Assembly: GCA_019787685.1 (NCBI GenBank)
Contig: JAHNUO010000010.1
Span: 1,736,001 to 1,800,000 of the forward strand
Direction: 5' to 3'
Length of the DNA stretch: 64,000 nt
DNA from: Chiua virens
Lineage: Eukaryota; Basidiomycota; Agaricomycetes; Boletales; Boletaceae
In this document: positions 1-10,273 of the stretch, piece after piece
How positions within the stretch are numbered: the stretch's first letter is position 1
How the letters are laid out: every line of letters begins with the position of its first letter
Made by a program: the position numbers and the translations under genes
The notes under the pieces: generated by a model
Told to the model about the DNA's origin: nothing
Database searches by the model: none
What the model saw: only the letters and a program-made list of their open reading frames with translations

Positions 1-326
1 TACCTGCCACACCATCACTGACTGCTTCTGGTGGCCATCACTTACAGCAGACATTGCCTGGTATGTACATCAAGACATGTCATCAGTGCTAGATCCACTC
101 AGTCGAGAAGATCATCATTCCACCTGTTATCACTACACCAGCACCACTCCTCTGCAAAGCATACATCAATTCCATGTACATGCTGACTACACAGGGATAC
201 TCATACATTGTCCAAGCTTGCTGCTCACTCACTGGATGGCTGGAATGGCGGAAACTCAAGAATGAGACCACACGCACTGTTGGATCCTTTATATTTTAAG
301 AAATTTTATGCAGATGGGGAGGTCTT
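1..326 (+). pseudogene. Gypsy-1 integrase, fragment 1 (upstream half of the catalytic core)
   Basis: Translated with one frame change near 150, this stretch resembles the part of fungal Gypsy integrases between the zinc-binding domain and the second catalytic aspartate, including an ILCRWG-type segment just before the break. A TAA stop sits in that segment (near 297). The fragment ends in the duplicated target GTCTT and continues at 1040 after the solo LTR. No intact start exists here because the gene begins outside the window. Confidence 0.7.
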
Positions 327-1034
327 TGTTATGATTTCTTTCTTTCACTTCACTTGTACTACTTCTCGCTACTCGATACCTAGGTATCCTCATATGTTCA
401 TCCGTACTTGCTTTACTTTCACTTTACATAACCCTGCACCAGCACAACCCGAGTGCTTACTTGTTTCTTTCTTGTTATTGTCCAATGGCATCACATTTAC
501 TCATTTCATTCTCGTCATCATCCAATGGCTTTGCATTTGTCATTTCATCTTCATCATCGTCTGCTGCCATTGCATCGTACGATTCCTCCTTTTGGCCTTT
601 TTTCCCTTCTGCTCTTCTTGGCCACCCTTTTTAGTCTCTTGGTCCATGCACAATTCTTGTAGTATAAATACCTCACAGTGACACTCCTGTACCCTAGTCT
701 TGATCTCTGCAATCTAGCTGAGTATCACTGCTCCACTTGGAACCTCCCTTGTGACCACTCGACCAGAGACTCCTGAAGTCATCCCTTGACCACTTGGACT
801 CTATGCAGTTAACCCTCAACCCTCGACCGTCCCTTGGGTATAGATCCCCAACTGGACAACTCTCAGCAATGCCTGAGTTTTCACTCGTCTCTCTGGTAGC
901 ACCCGCTGACCAGAAACCCTCATTCAACTCTTTAGCGCACCACATATAAAGTGGTGGTTGTTTGAGTTATCACAACCACTTGGTACTTAGTGCTTTTGTG
1001 GCTATGATAGGTCCTACCCAGAACTACCATAACA
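327..1034 (+). mobile_element. Solo LTR, family G (708 bp), inserted in the Gypsy-1 integrase
   Basis: The sequence begins TGTTATGATTTC and ends CCATAACA, and is flanked by a perfect 5-bp duplication, GTCTT (322-326 and 1035-1039). A second copy of the family lies in the opposite orientation at 27322-27888 and fragments occur at 22884-22932 and 25315-25362. Near the 3' end (about 946-990) there is an imperfect hairpin, AGTGGTGGTTG / CAACCACTT, conserved between copies. There is no coding content; open frames here are chance. A solo LTR implies recombination between the two LTRs of a former full element. Confidence 0.85.
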
Positions 1035-1039
1035 GTCTT

Positions 1040-1299
1040 GAGGAGATTGTCACAGATAATGGAACCCCATTTGTTGTCACACTCAACTGGCTTGCCAAGA
1101 AGTATCACATCTGCCACATTTGCATTTCTGCATACAACTCAAAAGCAAACAGCATTGTTGAATGCTTGCACCATACCATCTGTGACTCACTCATCAAAGC
1201 ATGTAACAGGGATATCATGCAATGGCCATCGCTTGCCCCACATGTCTTTTGGGCTGATCGTGTCACAACCTGCAAAGCAACCGGACACACACCATACTA
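1040..1299 (+). pseudogene. Gypsy-1 integrase, fragment 2 (DDE core)
   Basis: The frame encodes the integrase core with the second catalytic Asp (VTDNGTPF) and the catalytic Glu (in NSIVECLHH), followed by the conserved WADRVTT and GHTPYY motifs. The frame runs into the Tc1 insertion at TA 1298-1299 and resumes at 3317 with the expected MAHGTEP motif. The retained motifs show this was a functional type of integrase before it was interrupted. Confidence 0.85.
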
Positions 1300-1661
1300 C
1301 AGTGGCTCAAACAACTGTCCCAATGTTTGCATGTTTTTCACTAAATGCAACAAAACGCGGTAACCACTAAACATTACCCAAATATGTGGGTGTATGAAAT
1401 ATAGTGCTTACTCTTGGCTTTCTATTGGATCAAGGGTCAAAGAATTTGAATAAGATTTGATGAAATGGCATTCATTTCAAAATGCTCACTCATTGGGACA
1501 GTTTTTTGACTTTAAGTTTGGATTACATATGTTGGGCCCTAGCATGCTGTAAAGTACTTACATAAGCATGACAATGGTTCTGTTATGTTATCCTTATGTA
1601 ACTGTCATCAGCTAGCACTATATAAACCCTACCATCTCATGATAATTTTCCCACCATTGTC

Positions 1662-2648
1662 ATGAAACCTATCTCTAGCTCTCAAAGGGATAACATCATC
1701 TCTCTCCTTTCTCTTGGCCTTTCCTCTAGGAAAATAGCCTCTCAAACTGGTCTAGGCAAGTCTACAGTGTCTAGGGTTCTTCAGGAAATCCAGCCAGACA
1801 AGACTAGACATCTTGGTGGTCGCTCTTCAAAACTTTCATCTACCAACAAGAGGGCTATTGTACAACAGATCATCACTGGCAAAGCCAAAAATGCTGTTGA
1901 GGCCACCAAATTTATCAATACTATTATTGACACTCCTGTCTGCACTCAGACAGTCAGGAATACCCTCAAGGAAGCCTCCTTGAAAGCTGTAGTGAAGAAG
2001 AAAAAACCTCTTCTTTTCAAGAGTCACAAGCAAAGAAGGTTAGCCTTTGCTCTCAAGTATCAACATTGGACTGTAGAGGATTGGAAGAGGGTTATATGGT
2101 CAGATGGGCAAGAGTATGTGTGGAAAAAGGCAGGGGAAGGGTTGATTTCTAGAGAGGTCAAAGGTACAGTCAAGCATGGAGGAGGTTCATTGATGGTATG
2201 GGGCTGTATAGGATGGAATGGGGTGGGAGTTTTGAGTGAGGTGGAGGGAAGGATGGATGCTGAACAGTATGTGAGAATCTTGGAGCAGGGATTGCTGGAA
2301 AGCATAGAGGAATCTGGAATTCCAGAAGACGACATTATCTTTTAACAAGATAATGATCCCAAGCATACCTCTAAAAGAGCTCAGACTTGGTTTGATGACC
2401 AAGGGATTAGGCTTTTGGATTGGCCTGCACAGTCTCCAGACCTCAGTCCTATTGAACATACCTGGAATCACCTCAAGAGACACCTTTCAGCTTATGAAAG
2501 TGCTCCTAAAGAAGTTCATCAACTATGGGAGAGATTAGTAGAGGAGTGGGGGAAGATTTCTGCAGAAGAGTGTCAGAATTGGATAGAAAGCATGCCTAGA
2601 AGGCTTAAAGCAGTTATCAAGGCCAAAGGGGGTCATACCAAGTACTAA
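1662..2648 (+). pseudogene. Tc1-like transposase (DD34E) with one premature stop
   Basis: The 329-codon frame starts MKPISSSQRD and has an N-terminal paired-type helix-turn-helix (about residues 5-50, SRKIASQTGLGKSTVSRVL), a second DNA-binding region, and a DDE domain. The catalytic residues are the Asp of WSDG, the Asp of QDNDPKH and the Glu of LSPIEHTW, with exactly 34 residues between the last two. A TAA at 2343-2345 replaces what is almost always Gln next to QDND; CAA to TAA is a single C-to-T change. Apart from that codon the frame is open, so the element may have been active until recently. It cuts and pastes the surrounding transposon in the nucleus. Confidence 0.93.
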
Positions 2649-2786
2649 ATACCTATATTTGTATAAAGTCAAAAAACTGTCCCAATAAGTGAGCATTTTG
2701 AAATGAATGCCATTTCATCAAATCTTATTCAAATTCTTTGACCCTTGATCCAATAGAAAGCCAAGAGTAAGCACTATATTTCATAC

Positions 2787-3217
2787 TGAAACAACCTAGA
2801 ACAATACTAGACTGTTAAGAGTAGTGATTGAGATGAGAGGGGGTTCAGTCCAGTGAAGAGGCGAAAACTCCAAGAGAACTTTGTTAGAGCTCTCTGGCTG
2901 TCATTCATGGGGTTTATATACTACATGGATATCGGAGTTCTAATCTGAGTATGAACTACGTAGATAAGCATAATGTATCCTATTGGATGATAAGGTGTGA
3001 ATCGGTATGAGTCATAGATAAGAGCATAGCCTTGCACTGCCGATGATGAGTCAGTGATAAGGGAAATGAATAGATAAGAGGCATGTGTTGATGGATGCTG
3101 TGTTATTGTGGCAGCCAATCAGATATGATCCTTTGGACAGCCTTGACATGAGGTGAGTATCTTTAGAATAAGTCGAATGTTGGAGTTGTGAAGTGAGGAA
3201 AAGTTGATATTGTAACA
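2787..3217 (-). mobile_element. Solo LTR, family C (431 bp), inside the Tc1 right inverted repeat
   Basis: The sequence runs TGAAACAACC to GATATTGTAACA on the plus strand, so the LTR is on the minus strand. It matches the LTRs of element C (28658-29078 and 36330-36749). It is flanked by a perfect CATAC duplication (2782-2786, 3218-3222). It must be younger than the Tc1 element it splits. Confidence 0.92.
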
Positions 3218-3316
3218 CATACACCCACATATTTGGGTAATGTTTAGTGATTACCGCGTTTTGTTGCATTTAGTGAAAAACATGCAAACATTGGGACAGT
3301 TGTTTGAGCCACTGTA

Positions 3317-3827
3317 CATGGCTCATGGCACCGAGCCACTCCTTCTGTTCAACATCACTGAGGCCATGTTCCTCATTTGGCACATAACCAAGTGCGTCAC
3401 AACTGACGAGCTCATTGCTGTCCACACTCGCCAGCTTGCAAAATGAGACAAAGACTTATCCGTGATCCACGACCAGATCTTGCACAGCCGCTTCTCATCT
3501 GTTGCTGACTTCGAATGTTGCCTGGTGCATGTGATTCACAATTGCGATTTCTGCCCTGGATCGCTCGTCCTCATCTTGAACAAAAAGATCAAACCCACAT
3601 CCAATGCAAAGTGTCGCCCATGCTACTTTGGTCCCATGGTTATCATCTCTTGTTCCCACAATAACAGCTCCTACCGTCTCACCAAAGTTAACAGAACCAT
3701 TTCAAAGCTTTGTTTTGCTGCATTCCACCTCATTCCATACTATCCATGTTCACCCACTCATGTCAATGTCACTCACTTTGTTGATCTGTCAGATCTCACT
3801 GGTCTCGCTGCTGAAGAAGAACCTTAG
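3317..3827 (+). pseudogene. Gypsy-1 integrase, fragment 3 (C-terminal region)
   Basis: This continues the integrase after the Tc1 insertion: MAHGTEPLLLFN, then a basic region and a GSLVLI/FGPMVI SH3-like C-terminal fold, ending at a stop at 3825-3827. A TGA at 3444-3446 sits where related proteins have Arg (CGA to TGA). No chromodomain is visible, unlike elements B and C, so Gypsy-1 belongs to another Gypsy lineage. The purine tract and LTR follow at once. Confidence 0.85.
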
Positions 3828-3831
3828 GGGT

Positions 3832-4106
3832 TGTTGGAATATGTACAATCTGTTCCGACTGTTCCAGGTAGTTCCCGTGCTTCCGAGGCGTCCGCTTCCA
3901 GAAGTTCCGAGATTCCCATGCTCTGGAAGTACTGGAATGACTATAGACTTATTGTAGTACCTTAGGCACTACAATACAATTAGTTACAATTATCAATGCA
4001 GTACCATTACTCCTCACTACAGGTACAGCATAGCATTACAGTAGATATATAAACATGTTCTACTGTATATACAGAATAACAATCTTCTCTCTCTCCATCC
4101 TCCACA
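3832..4106 (+). repeat. 3' LTR of Gypsy-1 (275 bp)
   Basis: It starts TGTTGGAATATG directly after the purine-rich tract that follows the integrase stop, and ends CATCCTCCACA. It contains TATATAAAC near 4047, a likely promoter for the element transcript, and a quasi-palindromic TTCCG/CGGAA cluster near 3860-3930. The partner LTR lies outside the window. Confidence 0.75.
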
Positions 4107-4159
4107 ATATTGTCTTGAGCTTCACCATCAGGTAAGTCACCAGAGTAGTGACTCTGCTC

Positions 4160-4546
4160 TCAGGACAACTGGGTCCTATGGATCTGGTCTGTTCTAACAC
4201 CTTGTGCTAAGCAGGTTTCTGTGAATTGCAAAGCTCTTTTTCCTTTTAGGCAGGATAAGACAGCTAGTACTGCTGTATAGGAGCCGGGTGTGATAGTATT
4301 TTGATTTACATCTATCCATCCCTTTATTTTGGCCCACCATTCTTTGAAGTGAGCCAGTTCTCTGTCATAGGTTCCAGGGTCGGCGAAGATTTCTATCTTT
4401 CCTGTGGGGTGAGATTTGTTTTGTAGTGTGGCAATAGCACCACTCATTTGTTGTATGATAAATATAGCTGAAAGAAGTCTATCCTTGTCGGTTTCTTTAG
4501 GATCGTTCATGACCATGGTCGCATTGGCGATATCTTGTGCAGACAT
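4160..4546 (-). pseudogene. Element A gag, N-terminal part
   Basis: The likely start is the ATG at 4544-4546, two bases after the ORF-B stop. About 130 residues follow and contain the IFADPGTYD and FKEWWAKIKGW motifs shared with the Gag proteins of elements B and C. The capsid-like core is cut off and the zinc knuckle is missing. Gag would package element RNA in the cytoplasm. Confidence 0.8.
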
Positions 4547-4548
4547 AT

Positions 4549-4794
4549 TTACCAAGTGTCAGCAGTTGGTTCTGGTCCTCCCCAAGCATTAGTGGTGGCT
4601 GTTCCATATTCTTCATAGGGTGAGAAAAGACCAAAGGTGACTGTGAAAGGGTAATCTCTTCTTTTGATAGAGACGTAAATTGGCCTTTGAGATTCTTGTA
4701 CCTTGTTTGTGAGGTAGAATGTGATGTAACTGAAGAAGTAAGTGGTGAGAGTACAGGAGATTATGAATGTGATTGCTACAAGTTCCCAAGACAT
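4549..4794 (-). CDS. ORF-B of element A: small single-pass membrane protein
   Basis: The 81-residue protein starts MSWELVAITFIISC, has one hydrophobic segment (about residues 5-27) and a polar tail of about 50 residues containing a FSPYEEY motif. Its counterpart in element C (35289-35522) has the same topology and an APYEQQ motif. Its TAA stop lies two bases before the gag ATG (TAAATATG), which suggests coupled translation. The gene lies between ORF-A and gag. No known family is recognised; an Env-like or viroporin-like role is only a guess. Confidence 0.6.
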   Translation of the reverse strand: MSWELVAITFIISCTLTTYFFSYITFYLTNKVQESQRPIYVSIKRRDYPFTVTFGLFSPYEEYGTATTNAWGGPEPTADTW

Positions 4795-4808
4795 AAAAGA
4801 ATTTTTAT

Positions 4809-6210
4809 TTAGAGATATCTGGAGGGGGTCCTGAGAGTGTTTCTAGGATGTAAGGAAGGGAAGTCAAGAATATTGTATTGTGAGTAGGGGCAGATGCATT
4901 GTAGGAGTTAGATACTCCTTACAGTTGTAGGATACCCTTTCCTCGCTCTTCATCATGTCCTATCACCTCCCATCTCATCCGCCATTGACTTCATGCCAGC
5001 CCAGTTTCATTCCTAGTGTTTACAGATCATCCAAATCCATCCAAATCCATCCAAATCCAATCCAAGTCCAATCCAAGTCAATGTGATCCAATCCGGTTCC
5101 ATCATACGTATTCTGCTTCATCCAATTTGACTTGTTCTATTTGATTTGGCCTTATTAAGGTCATTACTATCCTAACACCTTTTCTTTGTTTGTCATCTAC
5201 AAGGGTCTCCTTCTTAGCATACTCATCCTACGTTGATCCTGTACACTTACTTAGGGTCGGATTACCTTTAACAGTCCTGGGTTATGCCCAGGACTATAAA
5301 ACCATGTTTCTAACACAAAAATATTATCTTTCTGCGTTCAGGAGATCTCCTGTTTACTCTCCCATGTGTGAGTGAGCTGGATAGTTTTTCTTTTACCTTG
5401 TCCTATCGTTCCTCTGTGTCTCATCTACTCGAATCAATACTCTCATCGCCTCAACTCCACCCAGATACTTTTACATTGACCGCTTTTCATTCTGGATCGT
5501 TCAGCAGCCTCTAGGACTCTTAGACAAACCTGAACCCTTCATTCCTTCAAATATAACCCCCCTTGGGATGAACCTATTGCCCCACCTTTCTTCATATCAC
5601 CTATTATTAGTTTTTTTCAGCATGAGGGTACTAAGTTTGCCCTGTATTGTCTTTCTGCTCTCCTTCTCTGCAAAGCCATTCTATTGGCTAATCTCTCAAT
5701 TTCTCTGGGTAGGAGCCAATCGTTAGGGTCTCCTAAACTTTCCTCAGAGGATTCCCTTAAAGGGCATGGTGACAGTTCTCTTTCAGGAAGGGGTGCAGGA
5801 AAGTATTCACACTTTACCTCAACTTTCTCAGTTGGATATGTAAGCTCCAGGCTGTCAGACTGGGTTGACTCTCTTTGGGTAGAGTAGTCTGATAGGGACG
5901 CATCGTCTTCTATGAAGTGGCCTAATAAGGTATGAAATATCTCTGTGTCTGTCCTGTCCTCAGAATCAAGATCCTCTAAGGCAACTACCTCAGTGAGATA
6001 GACGGCGTCAAGTACGTATGGTTGGTCTTCAAGACCGGGGAATGCTTCTTGAGTGGCAGCAATGATTGAGAGTGGTAACGAAGAGGAAGTCACTATTTTT
6101 TGTGGTCTCAGTAAAGAGGACAATGAGCAGCAACTCCGAGGAGTAAGTGTCCCCCACTTGCACAAGTCTATCTCCAGAGTACTCCAGAGACACTTGGAGT
6201 TGACCCACAC
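4809..6210 (-). pseudogene. ORF-A of element A (acidic, proline-rich), split by a solo LTR
   Basis: The main part is 6210-5620 and the last 29 codons or so are at 4899-4809. Removing the LTR at 4900-5619 with one GCAT copy restores one frame ending in RTPSRYL. Conserved blocks shared with element C are LPLSIIAATQEAFP, FHTLLGHFI, the KYFPAPLP-type acidic/proline region, the DPNDWLLPREIERLANRM helix and the C-terminal NTLRTP tail. The true start is uncertain; similarity begins near 6110. The function is unknown. The conserved basic helix could bind RNA or protein. Confidence 0.6.
4900..5619 (+). mobile_element. Solo LTR, family D (720 bp)
   Basis: It starts TGTAGGAGTTAG and ends TTTTTTTCA, flanked by the 4-bp duplication GCAT (4896-4899, 5620-5623). 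A second copy is at 41046-41745. A tandem run of CCAAATCCAT units occurs near 5032-5060. Orientation is arbitrary because no full element is present. Confidence 0.8.
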
Positions 6211-6452
6211 ACCCAGACTTTCTATCCCTTTAGTTCTTCTCCTTTCGGACTCGCTTATTTAAAGTTTAGAGTTCTCTGTCTTATTCGAGCATAGCTCCAC
6301 CCATAGGTATTTATTCAAACCTTCATCTTTTTCACTCCTCAGTCATTTGCTACCACCTTGGGCAGTGGCTGAGGTGAGTCTCTAAACATTGCATTCTTAT
6401 TACCTTACTCATTCATGTAGTGGGCATATTCTGCCCTTACTTAGATTTTGAC
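6211..6452. other. Leader region of element A, no gene seen
   Basis: About 240 bp between the ORF-A region and the truncated LTR. It is pyrimidine-rich on the plus strand and has no recognisable feature. Confidence 0.4.
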
Positions 6453-6735
6453 ACATGGATGTCAGAGTTCTAATCTGAGTATGAACTACATAAATAAGAA
6501 TACTGTATCTTATTGGTCGATAAGGTGTGAATGATTATGAGTCATAGATAAGAGCATAGCCTTGCACTGCCATGATGAGTCAGTGATAAGAGAAATGAAT
6601 AGATAGAAGCATAAGTGTGTGATAATGTGGCAGCCAATAGGGTATGATCCTTTGGACAGCCTTGACATGAGGTGTTATTCTTAGAAAAGATTGAAAGTAT
6701 AATCTGATAAGGGTTGGAAAGTTGATATTGTAACA
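6453..6735 (-). repeat. Truncated LTR, family C (5' LTR of element A)
   Basis: It matches family C LTRs from their ACATGGATGTC region to the terminal TTGATATTGTAACA, but the first 130 or so bases (plus orientation) are missing. It keeps the family core with GAGTCATAGATAAGAGC. Confidence 0.8.
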
Positions 6736-7092
6736 GAAGCCCAATGTGCTGCTGCCTGCCGAAAACAAGCTTGCAGTTGTGGAAGCTCAGCTGGAATTTA
6801 TGAAAGTCATGCAGCATCAGAGGCCATGATCATAATCACACTTCCCAGCTGGGCCATCAAGGTACCATAGCCATTATTCGCCACACCATCACTATGACTG
6901 TGATCATCACTATGGTTCTCCTTCAAGTTACTCACCACATTATCATCATACTTCATGCACTCGTCAACACCCTTTGTCCTCTCCAACAGAATCTTGTGGC
7001 ATGAAGCCTTCCATTCATAGTGAGGGCAGTGAAGAGAACATGGCAACCCTCAAGTATACTCTTTGTATGAATTGAAATATGCCAATAAAACA
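6736..7092. other. Unassigned 357 bp between element A and the DDE_4 relic
   Basis: I see no gene or repeat here. It may include the downstream flank or end of the DDE_4 transposon, but no terminal repeat could be identified. Confidence 0.3.
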
Positions 7093-9190
7093 TTATGCCT
7101 CTTGAACTACAAGATGGAATTGTGCTACACAATCCTTGCAACAAATGGCACCAAAGAGTTGATTCCCCAAATTATTCCACAAGTCCTCATCTTCACTATC
7201 TCTCCAGATTGGCATGTATACTGAGTGAATCTGATTGATGCCAACCTGTATAACCCATACATTGTTCAATTGAACACAAATTTCCAGAAGCTGCTTGCAA
7301 GCAGGAGAATTGTTGATATCCAAGGGGACTTGTAGCCAACCAAATGAGCCTTGCAAAGTATATATACCACATTCTGCGGTTTGTCAAAAAGTCAAAAGCT
7401 GTCAATTAAAAGCCAAAAGCTCTTCTTGTTCTATTTCACCATCAGGCAAACGAGCTCCACTTCTCAATGGTACTTCTATCTTTCCTGAAACAGCAGCAGT
7501 TCCATGAGGAAAAGCAGAGTCTGCAATGAGATAGAATCCTTCTGGTATCTTGCTTCACAGTTGCTCATAGACAGGACGGGCAGTATGGGAGTCATGCCAA
7601 CTTCCAGAAGCATTCAGAACAGCAGAGATGATGAGACCTGATATAGGGGTTTCAACTTGAAGTTAGCCTTCAAATTTCATTCTCCATTTCTGGATCATCA
7701 ATGCTTCCAAATCCTCCCACAAGGTGAGGATGATGGGAGCAAATGACTGCATTGTACATCTTGATTTCTTGGATGGAAGGGAAGCAAATGGCAGCTTTGT
7801 CATATACTGCTCCATTCTCTGTTCCTCTGGATATAACACTGACTCTCTTAGATGATAACTCCGGGTTGATCTTCCTCAGGACACAACTCTGTGACCCCAG
7901 ACCTCTGTTATGTATATATGTTTCCTCTTTTTGTTTAGTACATAAACCTGTGTCTTACTTACATATGAGCATAGCTCTGGCTTCCTCAGTACCCAATTAC
8001 CTCCAGTTATCTAGTTTTCCAATATCTGTCTCACTCAGCATTTAGTCATTCTCTGTTTCTCCATATTACTCATCTCCTTGCTCTGTGACTAATCATTCTG
8101 TTTCCTCTGAGTATATAAACCATAGTTACTTCAATTGTAACTTCAGTCAGAATATTAGTTTATTTGCATCAGCAAAACAACCCTTGGTTTGTCCAGTTTG
8201 TCCAGAGCTGGCCAGACTAGTAGTCTAGCAAGGTACCTAACTGGCTAGAGCTGGACAGAAAGTAGACAAAATAATCTGCCTATAAACTTGTTCTCAGATT
8301 TTGACAGAGCAATCTTTACATCAAATGAAGCCATCTGACACAGGTTTCATGACCCTAGACATGACTTTGCTTGTGTGGTAAGCCCAGACTTTCAACAATG
8401 ATAAGGTGCTTCCACTGATGTGTACGACTTACTCTGAACACTCCAAGAAGACCTTGATGGTCTTCACTCTGCTTGACTCCACTTTATGTGTTGAGTCTTA
8501 CTTCAACCTCCATTCTCCACACGTCTGAAATACAGGGACAGACTGTGACAAGGGTGCATCACATATGGTAAAGCCAAGTCCCATCTGACACTACAACTCC
8601 AGAGATCCAGAGTTGGCTACCTCTGGATCGCATAGTCTCTAACAAGCTTCTGGGATGCAGGAGAGGACAGTATAAAGAATGTCAAGGGAGAAATCAAGAT
8701 ATCAGTTAACAGTGGTGGGAATAAGAGCAAAGATCTACTGGAGTGGGACTTCTGTCATTGCTAATGCCAGGAAATGGAGAGTAAGGCCAAGAGCACCAGC
8801 AGCATCCAGTGATTGTCCACCAAGCCAGGGTTGCCCATCTGAGAAGACATCTCACCAGGGAACAGGAACAGTGTCCCAAATCTCCTAAAAGCCACTCTCA
8901 AAGAGATAGTGGAAGGATTGGACATCAAACCCCATGGTAGTGATGAATGCACAATCATCCTTGCTCTCATAGAGTTGAATCCATGGAGTTGTATAACATG
9001 GGTTGGAAAGAAGCTGAGGGTGGCATAGATAGCAATGGAATGTATTACAAATGTGCACTTGATTTTAGTGGGCTTTAGCAGCAGTAGAAATGAGGATTCC
9101 AGCCACAGCAGAGATCAGCTGCCAGTCTTCATTATCATCAAGTAGGTATTTAAAGGCTTTCATAGGGTTAAAAGCCATTTGAATGACAGT
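7093..9190 (-). pseudogene. DDE_4 (PIF/Harbinger-like) transposase, decayed and interrupted
   Basis: Minus-strand translation gives successive blocks of the basidiomycete DDE_4 transposase. The N-terminal part (about 9180-8600) has DDCAFITTMGFDVQSFHYL, then ALGLTLHFLALAMTE and IFALIPTTVN. The C-terminal part (about 7790-7093) has HHPHLVGGFGSID, the catalytic ASGSWHDS block, GFYLIADSAFPHGT, and the helical MQGSFGWLQVPLDIN to GINQIHSVYMPIW region. Several stops and frame changes interrupt it, and the segment around 7900-8590 does not fit the family, so an insertion is likely there. Confidence 0.75.
7906..8179 (+). repeat. Candidate LTR inside the DDE_4 relic
   Basis: It starts TGTTATGTATATATG, has a TATA-like GAGTATATAAACC near 8107-8119, and ends CAGCAAAACA, giving about 274 bp. 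Flanks ACCTC and ACCCT are only partly alike. The following 8180-8590 has no assignment. Orientation is inferred from the TATA-like motif only. Confidence 0.35.
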
Positions 9191-9533
9191 GGTAGACTCA
9201 AGATGTAGGGGAATTTGGTTAGCTCAGAAAAGGCAATATCATGTCCATAAAATTTAGGAACTGTGTTATGGTTATCAGATTTATAGAAAATAATCCCTAA
9301 ATTTACCTGAGGTCAACTGAGCTCAAATCTTGGTCATCTGTATTTCCCTAAATCCTTATGGGAAGTCACTCAATCTGACCAAGACACATACAGTTGACTC
9401 CCACATAGTGCTGCTGTGAAGTGAGGTCAAGGACCTGAGGTGAGGTGAGGTGTGGTAGCATTGAGGATTCTGAGGCAAGGTAAGGTGCATGGCCACACAA
9501 GGTGGTTAAAGTAGACTGCCTGAAAAGGACAAG
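9191..9533. other. Unassigned 343 bp
   Basis: No gene is visible. A GAGGTGAGGTGAGGTG short tandem stretch occurs at about 9439-9455. Confidence 0.3.
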
Positions 9534-10176
9534 TGTTACAATCACGTTTCACTCATAATTCATTTCACCTTTCTACTCATTCTCTACTCCATTATACAAG
9601 ATACACAATATCTATTATGGCATATATTGCCTCATGCCAAGGCTATACTCAGGACCTTATCCTATTGGCCAATCCTTTATGACTCACTATGATTCATTAT
9701 TAGACACGTGTTATCACACGATGTCATAATCCATGCACAACACACGTGTATTCACACGTTATCTCTTATCTATGATTCCCTATGACTCATATCTATTATT
9801 AAAGCAGTGCTTATCTCATAACATGCTTATACCGCATTGTTACAGCATTGTTCCCTCATGTCTTTATCTATGACTCACATACATGCAGATACCTCATGTT
9901 ATCTCACCTTATCCACCAATCAGGACACTCATACTTATCTATGTATTCATACTCCGATTGTAGCTCCAATTGTACTTTTAGTATATAAGACTTGAATGCA
10001 GCACCAAGGGAACTCTAACAAAGTTCACCTTTGGTTTTCCTCCATTGTCTCTCATAGACGGATCACCTCTGTAGTTCTCGCTTCACTTGTCAGACTCGCT
10101 TGTGCTCAACCCTTACACTGACCACTACAACCACTCACAAGTAACTCATAGTCTACGTTTGTTCTAGGTTGTTACA
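9534..10176 (+). mobile_element. Solo LTR, family E (643 bp)
   Basis: It starts TGTTACAATCACG and ends CTAGGTTGTTACA, with a perfect ACAAG duplication (9529-9533, 10177-10181). Other copies are at 20180-20822, 34566-35200 and 49042-49687. A TATATAAGACTTG motif near 9983 is a likely TATA box for the original element. Confidence 0.92.
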
Positions 10177-10273
10177 ACAAGACCATACTGCTAAGATATG
10201 ATATGGTTGGCTTGACTAGAGGTGATAAGTGTTACAATCATGATTCCCATGCTCTATGCTTTTCGCAACACAT

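Larger units (their letters stand above)
1300..3314 (+). mobile_element. Tc1-like DNA transposon with 214-bp terminal inverted repeats
   Basis: The ends are CAGTGGCTCAAAC and its complement, flanked by TA (1298-1299 and 3315-3316), the target used by Tc1/mariner elements. The left inverted repeat spans 1300-1513. The right one spans 2665-2786 plus 3218-3314 because a solo LTR splits it; without the LTR both are 214 bp and nearly identical. The repeat contains an internal echo of its own tip (CTGTCCCAATG near 1315-1326 and ATTGGGACAG near 1495-1504), so each arm carries two related motifs, a layout known for IR/DR-type Tc1 elements where transposase binds twice per end. Confidence 0.93.
1..4106 (+). 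mobile_element. Gypsy-1: 3' part of a Ty3/Gypsy retrotransposon with nested insertions
   Basis: The plus strand carries the integrase end of pol, a purine-rich tract just before 3832, and a 275-bp LTR. The integrase is cut twice, by a solo LTR (327-1034) and by a Tc1-like transposon (1300-3314). Removing each insertion with one copy of its target duplication rejoins the reading frame, so both arrived after Gypsy-1. Gag, protease and RT would lie left of the window. The LTR end abuts the truncated gag of element A at 4107, so Gypsy-1 probably inserted into element A. Several in-frame stops show it is dead. Confidence 0.85.
4107..6735 (-). mobile_element. Element A: 5' part of a Gypsy retrotransposon (minus strand)
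   Basis: Read on the minus strand the order is truncated 5' LTR (6735-6453), leader, ORF-A, ORF-B, gag start. The same order and related proteins occur in element C (35.2-36.7 kb), so A is a diverged relative of C. Gag is cut at about 4107-4160 by the end of Gypsy-1; pol is absent from this side. A solo LTR (4900-5619) splits ORF-A. Confidence 0.8.

Noticed and set aside
208..681. 157-codon frame with hydrophobic segments near the window start
   Set aside because: Almost all of it lies inside the solo LTR 327-1034, and its start is in the integrase in another frame.
1300..2786. Interpretation as two nested elements (an outer MITE and an inner mariner)
   Set aside because: After removing the solo LTR the inverted repeats are continuous for 214 bp on both sides, so a single long-TIR element explains the data.
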